NCBI RefSeq assembly: GCF_001723685.1
Contig: NZ_MCBX01000003.1
Span: forward strand, 124,001-188,000
DNA length: 64,000 nucleotides
Direction: 5' to 3'
DNA from: Candidatus Marithrix sp. Canyon 246
GTDB lineage: Bacteria > Pseudomonadota > Gammaproteobacteria > Beggiatoales > Beggiatoaceae
Below the pieces are notes generated by a model. That model was not told the DNA's origin, searched no databases, and was given only the letters and a program-made list of their open reading frames with translations. Below, piece after piece: positions 37,858 through 46,376 of the stretch. A program made the position numbers and the translations under genes. Numbering within the stretch: the stretch's first letter is position 1; every line of letters starts with the position of its first letter.

Positions 37858-39681
37858 TTAAACTCCTTCTAGTGTTTCAGTGGTTTCTAACCACAATAAT
37901 TCTGTTTCTTCTAATTGTTCGGTTAATTGTGCTTGCTTTTGAATATATTCTGTTAATTTTGCTTGATCATCATATAATAATGGATCAGCTAATAATGTTT
38001 CTACAGCTTGTTTTTCATTGCTTAATGTATCTATTTTTTTTTCTAAGGTTTTTAAGCGGTTTTGTAAAGTGCGACGCTGTTTACGTTGTGTATTATCTAC
38101 ACGTTTAGATGAAGATGATTTTTTTTCAGCGCGATGTTTTAGTAACCATTGTCTATAATCGTTTAAATCACCCTCAAAGGCAGCAACCCGCTGTTGTGCT
38201 ACCAGATATAATTGATCAGTTGTAGTGCTTAATAGATGACGATCATGAGATACTATGACTAATGCACCAGCATAGTCTTGTAATGCAAAAGTTAGTGCAT
38301 GACGCATTTCTAAGTCTAAATGGTTGGTGGGTTCATCTAACAGTAAAATATTAGGATTTTGCCACACAATTAAAGCTAAAGCTAAACGTGCTTTTTCTCC
38401 ACCTGAAAAAGGGCTAATTGGTTCATATATTATATCTCCAATAAAACCAAAACTGGCTAAAAAATTTCGTAAATTTTGCTCAGTAGCTTTACTATCAATT
38501 GCTTGCAAATGTTGTAACGGACTATCTTGAGAAGATAATTGTTCTAATTGATGTTGGGCAAAATAGCCAATTTGCAAGCCATCTGCTAAACTAGATTCAC
38601 CATTAATAGATTTAATTTCGCCAGCTAATAATTTTATTAATGAAGATTTACCAGCCCCATTAGGACCCAACAAACCAATACGTGACCCAGCAGAAATACG
38701 TAGTGTGATATTTTCTAATATAGGAATTTCGGTATAAGCTATACTTACTTTATCTAATAAAATTAAATTGTTAGGAATACTTTCAGGCGATTTAAAGCTA
38801 AAATTAAATGGTGATTCTACATGAGCAGGTGTAATGATTTCCATTCGTTCTAAAGCTTTTAAGCGACTTTGCGCTTGTTTAGCCTTAGTTGCTTTATAAC
38901 GAAACCGTTCAACAAATGAATTAAGATGAGTAATTTGACGCTGTTGTTTTTTATAACTAGCTTGTTGTAGGGCAAGCTGAGCCGCTCTTTGCTGTTCAAA
39001 AGCTTCATAATTACCCGTATATAAATTTAGGCTTTCTTTTTCTAAGTGAATAATATTATTAATCACATTATTTAAAAATTCACGATCATGAGAAATTAAT
39101 AATAAAGTGCCGGGATAGTGCTTTAGCCATTGCTCAAACCATAAAATGGCATCTAAATCTAAGTGATTAGTTGGTTCATCTAATAATAATAAATCGGAAC
39201 GGCATATAAGAGCGCGTGCTAAATTTAAACGCATTCGCCAACCACCAGAAAATTCTGCCACTGGTTTATTAATATCATTTTCAGCAAAAGCTAAACCGTG
39301 CATCAATTGTGCAGCGCGTGCTTTGGCGGTATAACCATCAATAGCCTCAAATTGAGAGTGTAAATTAGCATCATCTTGTGCTATGCTTAATTGTTTTTCA
39401 ATGTCTCGTAATTCTTGATCTCCATCTAATATATATTCAAGAGCAGATGTTGAAACAGCGGGAGTTTCTTGAGCGACATGGGCAATGGTTAAATTGTTTG
39501 GTAAAATTACATTACCTGAATCAGCTTGTAATTCATTACGTAGTAAAGCTAAGAAGCTAGACTTACCACTACCATTAGCACCAATTAAACCCAGTTTTTG
39601 CCCTTTATGCAAAATCAGATTAGTATTATTAAATAATATTTTCGTCCCTAATTGTAGGGATAAATTTTCAATAGTAATCAT
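37858..39681 (-). CDS. ABC-F family ATPase (YheS/Uup-like)
   Basis: 607 residues, two ABC domains and no membrane segment. Walker A is GANGSGKSS and GPNGAGKSS. Signatures are FSGGWRMRLNLARAL and FSGGEKARLALALI. Walker B with LLLLDEPTNHLD occurs twice. A linker lies at about 230-300 and a C-terminal coiled coil (LQNRLKTLEKKIDTLSNEKQ) at about 530-600. ABC-F proteins act on the ribosome at the E site. The layout fits YheS. It is one base from ffh, an arrangement suggesting co-expression. Confidence 0.92.
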   Translation of the reverse strand: MITIENLSLQLGTKILFNNTNLILHKGQKLGLIGANGSGKSSFLALLRNELQADSGNVILPNNLTIAHVAQETPAVSTSALEYILDGDQELRDIEKQLSIAQDDANLHSQFEAIDGYTAKARAAQLMHGLAFAENDINKPVAEFSGGWRMRLNLARALICRSDLLLLDEPTNHLDLDAILWFEQWLKHYPGTLLLISHDREFLNNVINNIIHLEKESLNLYTGNYEAFEQQRAAQLALQQASYKKQQRQITHLNSFVERFRYKATKAKQAQSRLKALERMEIITPAHVESPFNFSFKSPESIPNNLILLDKVSIAYTEIPILENITLRISAGSRIGLLGPNGAGKSSLIKLLAGEIKSINGESSLADGLQIGYFAQHQLEQLSSQDSPLQHLQAIDSKATEQNLRNFLASFGFIGDIIYEPISPFSGGEKARLALALIVWQNPNILLLDEPTNHLDLEMRHALTFALQDYAGALVIVSHDRHLLSTTTDQLYLVAQQRVAAFEGDLNDYRQWLLKHRAEKKSSSSKRVDNTQRKQRRTLQNRLKTLEKKIDTLSNEKQAVETLLADPLLYDDQAKLTEYIQKQAQLTEQLEETELLWLETTETLEGV

Positions 39682-39704
39682 TAAAATTATAGAATATTAG
39701 AATT

Positions 39705-42700
39705 ATGGCAAGAAATATAAAAGTTAAAGTTGCGAAAACTAAACATGGTACGAAAGTACAATCTCCAATGATTGTACATGAATCTTCAATTTTTTCATTT
39801 AAAACAGTTTTTTTAATGATGATATTATTGGGATTAATTGTATTAACTCATTTAGAATTAAAAGAACAATTTGTATTAAATAACATTATTGAACCACTTT
39901 TATCAGGCAAGAAGTCAGTTCCTGAAGAAGAAAAAAGGGATTTTTCTTCTACATCAGTGACTTTTCATGACAGGTTACAAAATGCAATGGATGCAGTTGA
40001 AAAAGTTTCTTTAATGGATCCACCTACTCAAATATTTAAACCAGTAATAACACCAACTCCAAATCCAACTGTAACAACTCAAACTGATGTAGTAAAACCT
40101 ATAGTAACAGCATCTGTTTCAAATGTAGTAACTAAGTATCATGCTGTAGTTTCAGGAGATATTTTATATAATATTGCACAAAAATATGGAGTTAATTATA
40201 AGGATTTAGCGGATTGGAATAATATTGATAATCCTGCGGATTTGAAATTAGGACAAAAATTATTACTTTCTGAACCAGCAAAACCCACAGTGGTTGCTGT
40301 GAATAATAAGGGTTTAGAACAACCAGCTTATCATGTAGTAAAAAGTGGTGATTTTTTAGCTAAAATTGCAAAACAATATAACGTGAATTATATGAATTTA
40401 GCGCGTTGGAATAATATTGCTGCTCCTTATGCTTTGAAATTAGAACAAAAATTATTAGTTTCTGAACCTCCCAAAACTAAAAAACCCGAACCAGTTCCAG
40501 TGATTGATAAGCATCATATAGTAAAAAGCGGTGATTTTTTAGCTAAAATTGCAAAACAATATAACGTGAATTATATGAATTTAGCGCGTTGGAATAATAT
40601 TGCTGCTCCTTATGCTTTGAAATTAGGACAAAAATTATTAGTTTCTGAACCACCAAAACCAACAGTGGTTGCTGTGATTGATCATGATAAGGATGGTGTT
40701 CCTGATGATAAGGATTTTTGTCAAAATACTACAACTGAAGAAATTAGTAAGGGAATTGATAATATGGGTTGTGTTATCAAAACGCAAGAAAAACCGAAAC
40801 AATCAGAACAACCAGCTTATCATGTAGTAAAAAGTGGTGATTTTTTAGCTAAAATTGCAAAACAATATAACGTGAATTATATGGATTTAGCGCGTTGGAA
40901 TAATATTGCTGCTCCTTATGCTTTGAAATTAGGACAAAAATTATTAGTTTCTGAACCACCAAAACCAACAGTGGTTGCTGTGATTGATCATGATAAGGAT
41001 GGTGTTCCTGATGATAAGGATTTTTGTCAAAATACTACAACTGAAGAAATTAGTAAGGGAATTGATAATATGGGTTGTGTTATCAAAACGCAAGAAAAAC
41101 CGAAACAATCAGAACAACCAGCTTATCATGTAGTAAAAAGTGGTGATTTTTTAGCTAAAATTGCAAAACAATATAACGTGAATTATATGGATTTAGCGCG
41201 TTGGAATAATATTGCTGCTCCTTATGCTTTGAAATTAGGACAAAAATTATTAGTTTCTGAACCACCAAAACCAACAGTGGTTGCTGTGATTGATCATGAT
41301 AAGGATGGTGTTCCTGATGATAAGGATTTTTGTCAAAATACTACAACTGATGAAATTATTAAAGGAATTGATAATATGGGTTGTGTTATAAAAACGGAAG
41401 CAACACCGGAACAACCAGCTTATCATGTAGTAAAAAGCGGTGAAATATTATTTAATATTGCTAAAATTTATAAAGTCTATTATAAGGATTTAGCGCGTTG
41501 GAATAATATTCCTTATCCTTATGCTTTGAAATTAGGACAAAAATTATTAGTTTCTGAACCAGAAGCACCAGAAGCACCAGAAGCACCAGAAGAAACAATT
41601 ATTGCTGTTCCTGATAATGACAAAGATGGTGTTAATGATGATAAAGATTCTTGCCCCAATACCACTACTGATGAAATTATTAAAGGAGTTGATGATTTCG
41701 GTTGTGTTATCAAAACGGCAGAAAAACCAGCTTATCATATAGTAAAAAGCGGCGATTTTTTAGCTAAAATTTCTAAACGTTATCGAATTTCTTATAAAGA
41801 TCTAGCTCGTTGGAATAATTTACCGCGCCCTTACAATTTGAAACTAGGACAAAAATTAGTACTTTCTGCACCTCTTGATCAAGATCACGATGATGTTCCT
41901 GATGATAAAGATCATTGCCTTAATACCACTATTGAAGAAATAGGTAAAGGTGTTGATGCTATGGGTTGTGTTATTAATACACCTGAAATTTCAAAAAATG
42001 AACCAGTATATCATATTGTAAAAAGGGGTGAAAGTTTATTTAAAATTTCTAGGTTGTATAAAGTGTCTTATACAGATCTTGCCCGTTGGAATAACATTTC
42101 CATATCTTCTTCATTGAATCTGGGTCAAAAATTATTAGTTTCCAAACCTATAGAGTCATTTTTAAGTGTGGATACAGATGAAGATGGGATTGATGATGAC
42201 AAAGATCGTTGTCCAAATAATACTGAAGATGAAGTTATTAATGGGGTTGATGAAAATGGTTGTGCTATTAAAATAGAAGATTATTTTGATTTTCCTAAAA
42301 AAAAAGTTTCTAAACCAGTATTAAGAACTACAAAAAAAAAGTTATTGTTTCATGATCGTTTAAGAAATGGCAATTTAGGACCACAAATGGTATGGATACC
42401 TGCTGGTTCGTTTAAGATGGGTGATCTGCAAGGAGGCGGTGAAAAAGATGAACAACCTATTCATAAAGTAGATATTAAACGCTTTGCAAGTTCTCGTTAT
42501 GAAATAACATTTTCAGACTATGATAAATTTGCTACAGCCACTAGACGCAAAAAACCACATGATGAAGGTTGGGGTAGAGGAATTAGACCAGTTATAAATG
42601 TTAATTGGGAAGATGCCAGAGCTTATTGTACATGGTTAAGTCGTGAAACTGGACATCACTACCGCCTGCCTACTGAAGCAGAATGGGAATATGCAGCTCG

Positions 42701-43100
42701 TGCTGGAAGCAAAACCAAATATTGGTGGGGAAATCGTATTGGAACTAACAATGCAACTTGTAATAAATGTAATTCTAAATGGGGCTGGGATGCTCAAAAT
42801 ATGACTGCACCAGTTGGTTCTTTTAAAGCGAATCCATTTGGATTATATGATACAGTTGGTAATGTTTATGAATGGACTTGTTCTGCATATGGAGTAGAAC
42901 TAAAAGCTAATAAAAAAGAACTGGTAAAATATAATGGCAAAGAACAGACTTGTGTGAATAGAAAAACTAAAAATAAATTCAGAGTTATTCGTGGCGGGCA
43001 TTGGTTAAGCGATCCTGAAGATAATCGTGCCGCACACCGTTTTGAGTCTTGGTTAGGTTATCGGGTTAATTTTATTGGATTTAGAGTTGTAAGAGAATAA
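39705..43100 (+). CDS. Membrane-anchored LysM/TSP3-like repeat protein with formylglycine-generating-enzyme-like domain
   Basis: The 1131-residue protein has one membrane segment (about 29-47, FKTVFLMMILLGLIVLTHLE). Eight LysM modules follow (for example YHVVKSGDFLAKIAKQYNVN ... LKLGQKLLVSEP), the later ones alternating with six short calcium-type acidic repeats like OmpA/thrombospondin-3 (DHDKDGVPDDKDFC ... GIDNMGCVI). The C-terminus (about 890-1131) is an FGE/SUMF1-type domain: MVWIPAGSFKMGD, YRLPTEAEWEYAARAG, GLYDTVGNVYEWT and FRVIRGGHW. LysM binds peptidoglycan. FGE-like domains often lack sulfatase-activating function in such fusions. The repeats are near-identical in DNA (unit 306 bp). 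Confidence 0.88.
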   Translation: MARNIKVKVAKTKHGTKVQSPMIVHESSIFSFKTVFLMMILLGLIVLTHLELKEQFVLNNIIEPLLSGKKSVPEEEKRDFSSTSVTFHDRLQNAMDAVEKVSLMDPPTQIFKPVITPTPNPTVTTQTDVVKPIVTASVSNVVTKYHAVVSGDILYNIAQKYGVNYKDLADWNNIDNPADLKLGQKLLLSEPAKPTVVAVNNKGLEQPAYHVVKSGDFLAKIAKQYNVNYMNLARWNNIAAPYALKLEQKLLVSEPPKTKKPEPVPVIDKHHIVKSGDFLAKIAKQYNVNYMNLARWNNIAAPYALKLGQKLLVSEPPKPTVVAVIDHDKDGVPDDKDFCQNTTTEEISKGIDNMGCVIKTQEKPKQSEQPAYHVVKSGDFLAKIAKQYNVNYMDLARWNNIAAPYALKLGQKLLVSEPPKPTVVAVIDHDKDGVPDDKDFCQNTTTEEISKGIDNMGCVIKTQEKPKQSEQPAYHVVKSGDFLAKIAKQYNVNYMDLARWNNIAAPYALKLGQKLLVSEPPKPTVVAVIDHDKDGVPDDKDFCQNTTTDEIIKGIDNMGCVIKTEATPEQPAYHVVKSGEILFNIAKIYKVYYKDLARWNNIPYPYALKLGQKLLVSEPEAPEAPEAPEETIIAVPDNDKDGVNDDKDSCPNTTTDEIIKGVDDFGCVIKTAEKPAYHIVKSGDFLAKISKRYRISYKDLARWNNLPRPYNLKLGQKLVLSAPLDQDHDDVPDDKDHCLNTTIEEIGKGVDAMGCVINTPEISKNEPVYHIVKRGESLFKISRLYKVSYTDLARWNNISISSSLNLGQKLLVSKPIESFLSVDTDEDGIDDDKDRCPNNTEDEVINGVDENGCAIKIEDYFDFPKKKVSKPVLRTTKKKLLFHDRLRNGNLGPQMVWIPAGSFKMGDLQGGGEKDEQPIHKVDIKRFASSRYEITFSDYDKFATATRRKKPHDEGWGRGIRPVINVNWEDARAYCTWLSRETGHHYRLPTEAEWEYAARAGSKTKYWWGNRIGTNNATCNKCNSKWGWDAQNMTAPVGSFKANPFGLYDTVGNVYEWTCSAYGVELKANKKELVKYNGKEQTCVNRKTKNKFRVIRGGHWLSDPEDNRAAHRFESWLGYRVNFIGFRVVRE
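40647..41564 (+). repeat. 306-bp tandem coding repeat
   Basis: GAACCACCAAAACCAACAGT begins at 40647, 40953 and 41259, an exact 306-bp (102-codon) period. Each unit encodes one acidic TSP3-like repeat and one LysM module. The first two units are almost identical and the third is diverged in its second half. This is the signature of recent unit duplication and a possible site of length variation. Confidence 0.9.
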
Positions 43101-43158
43101 AAATGAAAAGCTCGCCCATCAAATTCAGTATAGTTAATAATATAAGAGGAGATTTAAA

Positions 43159-44181
43159 ATGATTTTTGATCTTGAAATTGAAAATTTTAGATGTTTTGGT
43201 AAATCGTATCTGTCTGGATTTGGTCAAATTAATTTGATCGGTGGTCAAAATAATGTTGGCAAAACGGCTTTTTTGGAGGCTTTGTATTTAAATCATTCGC
43301 CTCAAGTTTCCACTCTAATGCAGCTTAGAGGAATTAATCAAGATGTGATAACTGCTTATCCGGCTAAGGCTTGGAATAATTTATTCTTAAATCAACAGAA
43401 AAATGCTACCATTAATATTAAATCAGTTAATGAGGATAATATTACTAATATTATTAGTATGAATGTTGGTCTGAGATTTTATTACATAATGATAAATCTA
43501 AAATTTCTACCTTAAACTTAATCTATCAAAACGGCGAACCTTTATCTTCTTTAGTGGCACATTCTAAAGGCATTTTAGTCAAAGCCAATAGTGAATACTC
43601 AGATAATCTTCCTTTTAAACAGATTTATTGGATACCAGCGTCAGGTAATTCTTCTGAGCAAAACTTAGCCAGACTTTATGATCAATCTTATTTAGATGGT
43701 AATAATGATAAAGTCATGAAAGCATTCAAAATCATTGATTCATCTATATTAGATGTAAGAACTTTGACACTTGGAACTCCGCTGATTTATTTAGCTAGGA
43801 AAGATGAAAACCTTATGCCTTTATCTGTTTTTGGCGAATCTTTAAATAGGGTAGCTGATTTATTTCTGAAATTGGTGAATGATCGAGGAGGTATTTTGCT
43901 GATAGATGAAATCGAAAATGCGATTCATCATATTCATCAATCCAAATTATGGGAAATGTTATTTGAATTAGCCACTGAATTTAATGTCCAAATATTTGCC
44001 ACAACTCATAGCTTAGAAATGCTTAAAGCATTTACACAAGTATCTTCCGCTCAAGATAAAGTTGTGGTTATTATTTTGAGTTTGCGCGTCATGTTCACAC
44101 TAATCAAATTATTGGGATGAAATATGATATGGAGGTTTTAGATTATGGATTAAAGCGCAAAAAAGGAGTTAGAGGTGAGTA
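43159..44181 (+). pseudogene. AAA/OLD-like ATP-binding protein gene, two frameshifts
   Basis: The frame from the ATG at 43159 has FDLEIENFRCFGKSYLSGFG and Walker A GGQNNVGKTAF, typical of RecF/OLD-like AAA ATPases (AAA_15/AAA_21). A frameshift near 43485 leads into ISTLNLIYQNGEPLSSLV. The next frame holds LSVFGESLNRVADLFLKLVN and Walker B GGILLIDEIENAIHH. A second frameshift near 44085 restores EFARHVHTNQIIGMKYDME and the end KRKKGVRGE (stop 44181). The stop overlaps the GTG of the next gene, so ATPase and TOPRIM-like partner were once coupled. Sequencing error is an alternative for either indel. Confidence 0.75.
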
Positions 44182-44461
44182 ATGTTTTAATAGTGGAAAG
44201 TGAAAATGATAAATACTTTGTAGAAACATTAATCGAACACTGGCAATATGCCAATATTACTCTGAATTCACCTATTTTAGTTGTTTACTATAGTTTTATC
44301 ATTACCACGCGCCTGCTTCCAGTTTTAAGAGAAGAATCTTGACGCTGGCGCGTGGGATACCCAGGAGGTGCCAGCTAACCGGAGAAATTATTGAAAGCAA
44401 GGTAGCTAATTTATTGTCTTATATTGATTTATCTAAAAGAGATTATCCTTGTTATTTTTAA
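44175..44461 (+). pseudogene. DUF3226-like (TOPRIM-type) protein remnant
   Basis: The GTG at 44175 opens MSNVLIVESENDKYFVETLI, the acidic TOPRIM-like start typical of DUF3226/DUF4435 partners of OLD-type ATPases. The frame stops at 44342. A G+C-rich inverted repeat (44305-44313 with 44347-44355) interrupts it, and a remnant frame (GEIIESKVANLLSYIDLSKR) runs to 44461. Such ATPase/TOPRIM pairs include antiphage systems such as PARIS. A defence role here is inference, and the gene is inactive. Confidence 0.6.
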
Positions 44462-44488
44462 TTGAATATTGCAGATATAACAGACAAC

Positions 44489-44773
44489 ATGATTATCCAG
44501 AAAATTAGGTCTATACGCAAGTCAAAAGGTTGGTCACTGTCTGTGAATGGATATGCTAATATTGAACGCGGCGAAACTGATGTACAAGTTTCTAGGCTGG
44601 AACAAATTGCTGAGACTTTCGGGATGGGATTATTGGAATTATTTAATTTTGGTGAAAAAAATGAATTTGAACATGAATTAGAAAAAGCCCGTCTTCTATT
44701 GCAACAACAGCAAAAAGAAAATAATTATCTAAAGGAAATTATAGCTAATCTTATGAAAAATGAAAGCGAATAA
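44489..44773 (+). CDS. XRE-family regulator with shortened helix-turn-helix
   Basis: From the ATG at 44489 (MIIQKIRSIRKSKGWS) this gives 94 residues. The open frame could begin earlier at a TTG. The XRE fold is recognisable: IRKSKGWS, SVNGYANIERGETDVQVSRL and EQIAETFGM. Between KGWS and SVNGYANIERG an intact XRE domain has about 10 more residues (the QEEVAEKL-type helix 2), so an in-frame deletion is likely and DNA binding doubtful. The C-terminus is a short coiled coil. It lies after the ATPase/TOPRIM remnant. Confidence 0.65.
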   Translation: MIIQKIRSIRKSKGWSLSVNGYANIERGETDVQVSRLEQIAETFGMGLLELFNFGEKNEFEHELEKARLLLQQQQKENNYLKEIIANLMKNESE

Positions 44774-44777
44774 TTTT

Positions 44778-44800
44778 ATGACAGGCTTTAATCCTGTCAT
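44778..44800. terminator. Bidirectional hairpin between XRE and DUF29 genes
   Basis: ATGACAGG (44778-44785) pairs with CCTGTCAT (44793-44800), loop CTTTAAT, in the 32-base gap between convergent genes. T-rich flanks are weak. Confidence 0.45.
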
Positions 44801-44805
44801 AACTG

Positions 44806-45243
44806 CTAGCCGGGATAAAATTCATCCAGTAAGATTTGTTTAATTGTATATTCACAGGCTGTTGCAAATTGGCTTGTCGCTAAGCCAGTTTCTGCTTTCG
44901 CTAATTTAACCGCGTCAGGATAGGCTTTTATCATCAAAGTTTCAAGTTGATTCTTAAGACTAGGGCTATCTTCCAATTGTTTTTCAATTTTATAGCGTTG
45001 TTCCACAATTGAGCCTCGCCAACTGTTACTGCGATGTGTTGGCTGATATTGCCACTTGAGTAGATGAGCCAACAATATCACAAGCCGGCTTAAAAGTTCA
45101 CGCCTATCGCGTTTTGCCATACTTTCTAATTCATCAAGTAAAATTTCCGTATTAAGCTCAGACAAACGTCCCTGTTTGAGTAAATTTATTGTATGTTCTA
45201 GCCACCCATAAAAATCTTTTTCATATAATACTTGGTTAAACAT
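44806..45243 (-). CDS. DUF29-family protein
   Basis: 145 residues. The start YEKDFYGWLEHTINLLKQGR, then LLDELESMAKRDRRELLSRL and LLAHLLKWQYQPTHRSNSWR match DUF29 (PF01724), an all-helical family common in cyanobacteria and large-genome gammaproteobacteria, often in several copies. Function is unknown. No signal peptide. It follows the DUF971 gene after eight bases. Confidence 0.85.
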   Translation of the reverse strand: MFNQVLYEKDFYGWLEHTINLLKQGRLSELNTEILLDELESMAKRDRRELLSRLVILLAHLLKWQYQPTHRSNSWRGSIVEQRYKIEKQLEDSPSLKNQLETLMIKAYPDAVKLAKAETGLATSQFATACEYTIKQILLDEFYPG

Positions 45244-45251
45244 CTTTAATC

Positions 45252-45626
45252 CTAAATGGACGCATATGCTGGACCGCGTTTTTGCCCTGCTTTTTCTAAC
45301 TTATCCAAATATTCTTGCCACAATTGATCATGATTTTTACCGATATTATATAACCATTCCCAAGAATAAATTCCTGAATCATGATCATCGTCAAAAACTA
45401 ATTGTACAGCATAAGTACCAACAGGTACAATTTTATCAATATTTATATCAGCCTTACCAACTTGTAAGACAGCTTGATCAGGGGAATGCCCACGCACTTC
45501 GGCTGAAGGTGAAGAGATTCTTAAATATTCACAGCTTAATTCAAACTGTTCACCATTATCAAAGCTGATTTCTAAAATCTTAGATTTTTGATGTAATTCT
45601 ATATTAGTAGGGATTGGATTTTTCAT
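45252..45626 (-). CDS. DUF971 (gamma-butyrobetaine hydroxylase-like N-terminal) protein
   Basis: 124 residues. ILEISFDNGEQFELSCEYLR, SAEVRGH, a Gln/Val-rich strand and VQLVFDDDHDSGIYSWEWLY match stand-alone DUF971 (PF06155), which has His, Asp and Cys positions suited to metal binding and is often linked to iron-sulfur or Mrp-like proteins. The role is unclear. The 5' end and 40 bases upstream are duplicated at 46276-46376. Confidence 0.88.
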   Translation of the reverse strand: MKNPIPTNIELHQKSKILEISFDNGEQFELSCEYLRISSPSAEVRGHSPDQAVLQVGKADINIDKIVPVGTYAVQLVFDDDHDSGIYSWEWLYNIGKNHDQLWQEYLDKLEKAGQKRGPAYASI

Positions 45627-45665
45627 AATATCAAAGATAAGATTAAAAACTGATTTTACAATAGT
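45565..45665. repeat. 101-bp direct repeat, copy A
   Basis: Covers the DUF971 5' end and upstream bases. It matches 46276-46376 with only a few differences. The two copies bracket the toxin-antitoxin remnant. Copy B joins the nfi 3' end, so the ancestral order was nfi directly followed by DUF971. Confidence 0.85.
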
Positions 45666-45703
45666 AAAAGTGTTATAAACAACAGCGAGGTTAAATTATA
45701 TCC

Positions 45704-45958
45704 TTATTCATTGGCAAGTAACAATCGGTCAGCATGTTGATGCTTATATAAAGCCATTGCTTCAAGTTCGCCTTTTCCCAAACCTTGAGCTACAATGATA
45801 AATTTAGATAAATCAATATCAATGATTTTATCAAATAGATAATTTCTTAATGCACTTGCTTGAGGAACTTGTATTTCATCGAATAATGTATCCAGCCAAT
45901 GAAGTCCATTACAAGCAGCAATAGCAATAAGGGCGGATGTGTCTGCAATAATTAACAT
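45704..45958 (-). pseudogene. PIN-domain toxin (DUF3368/VapC-like), truncated
   Basis: 84 residues. The PIN start IIADTSALIAIAACNGLHWL and GKGELEAMALYKHQHADRLL are clear. The family needs further acidic residues in the C-terminal third and normally has about 150 residues. The frame ends at LLANE, and a segment after VPQASALRNYL also looks shortened. PIN toxins cleave RNA. It directly adjoins the UPF0175-like antitoxin gene. Probably inactive. Confidence 0.65.
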
Positions 45959-46212
45959 CAGGAAATTTGGCGCAAATCAGCAAGTTCAGCATCTAAACTT
46001 TCAGGTGAATAATTCAAAATTGGTATATTATGTTTTTTGCATTCTGCTATAAAAGCATAACGATCTATTCCTGCTAATTCTGTAGCTGCTCCTGCTGATA
46101 ATTTACCAGATCTAAATAAAGCTAATGCAGCATAAAGCTTCAATGTAACACCTATTTATAGTGGTGTTTTGTTAAAAGCAAATTGTTCTGGTATATCTAA
46201 TGTAACTTGCAT
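45958..46212 (-). pseudogene. UPF0175 antitoxin gene with in-frame stop
   Basis: The ATG at 46212 (after a GGAG site) reads MQVTLDIPEQFAFNKTPL, then TAA, and the same frame continues IGVTLKLYAALALFRSGKLS with GAATELAGIDRYAFIAECKK. This is a UPF0175 protein (PF03683) with a nonsense codon and about ten missing residues. An ATT-to-ATG-independent restart at 46143 gives 61 residues, which lacks the N-terminal strand. UPF0175 proteins pair with DUF3368/PIN toxins, as here. Confidence 0.7.
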
Positions 46213-46275
46213 GTTAATTACTCCAAAATACATTACAAACTTAAATTACCCAAGTGCGTAACATTAGTTAATACA

Positions 46276-46376
46276 CTGATTTCTAAAATCTTAGATTTTT
46301 GATGTAATTCTATATTAGTAGGGATTGGATTTTTCATAATGTCAAAGATAAGATCAAAATCTCATTTTACAATAGA
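46276..46376. repeat. 101-bp direct repeat, copy B
   Basis: Second copy of 45565-45665, lying at the nfi 3' end. It includes a dead copy of the first DUF971 codons (minus strand ATGAAAAATCCAATCC...). See copy A. Confidence 0.85.

Noticed and set aside
41519-41738. Minus-strand frames rich in Gly/Ala/Ser or Cys/Phe/Trp
   Set aside because: They are shadows of the GAAGCACCA repeat in the LysM gene.
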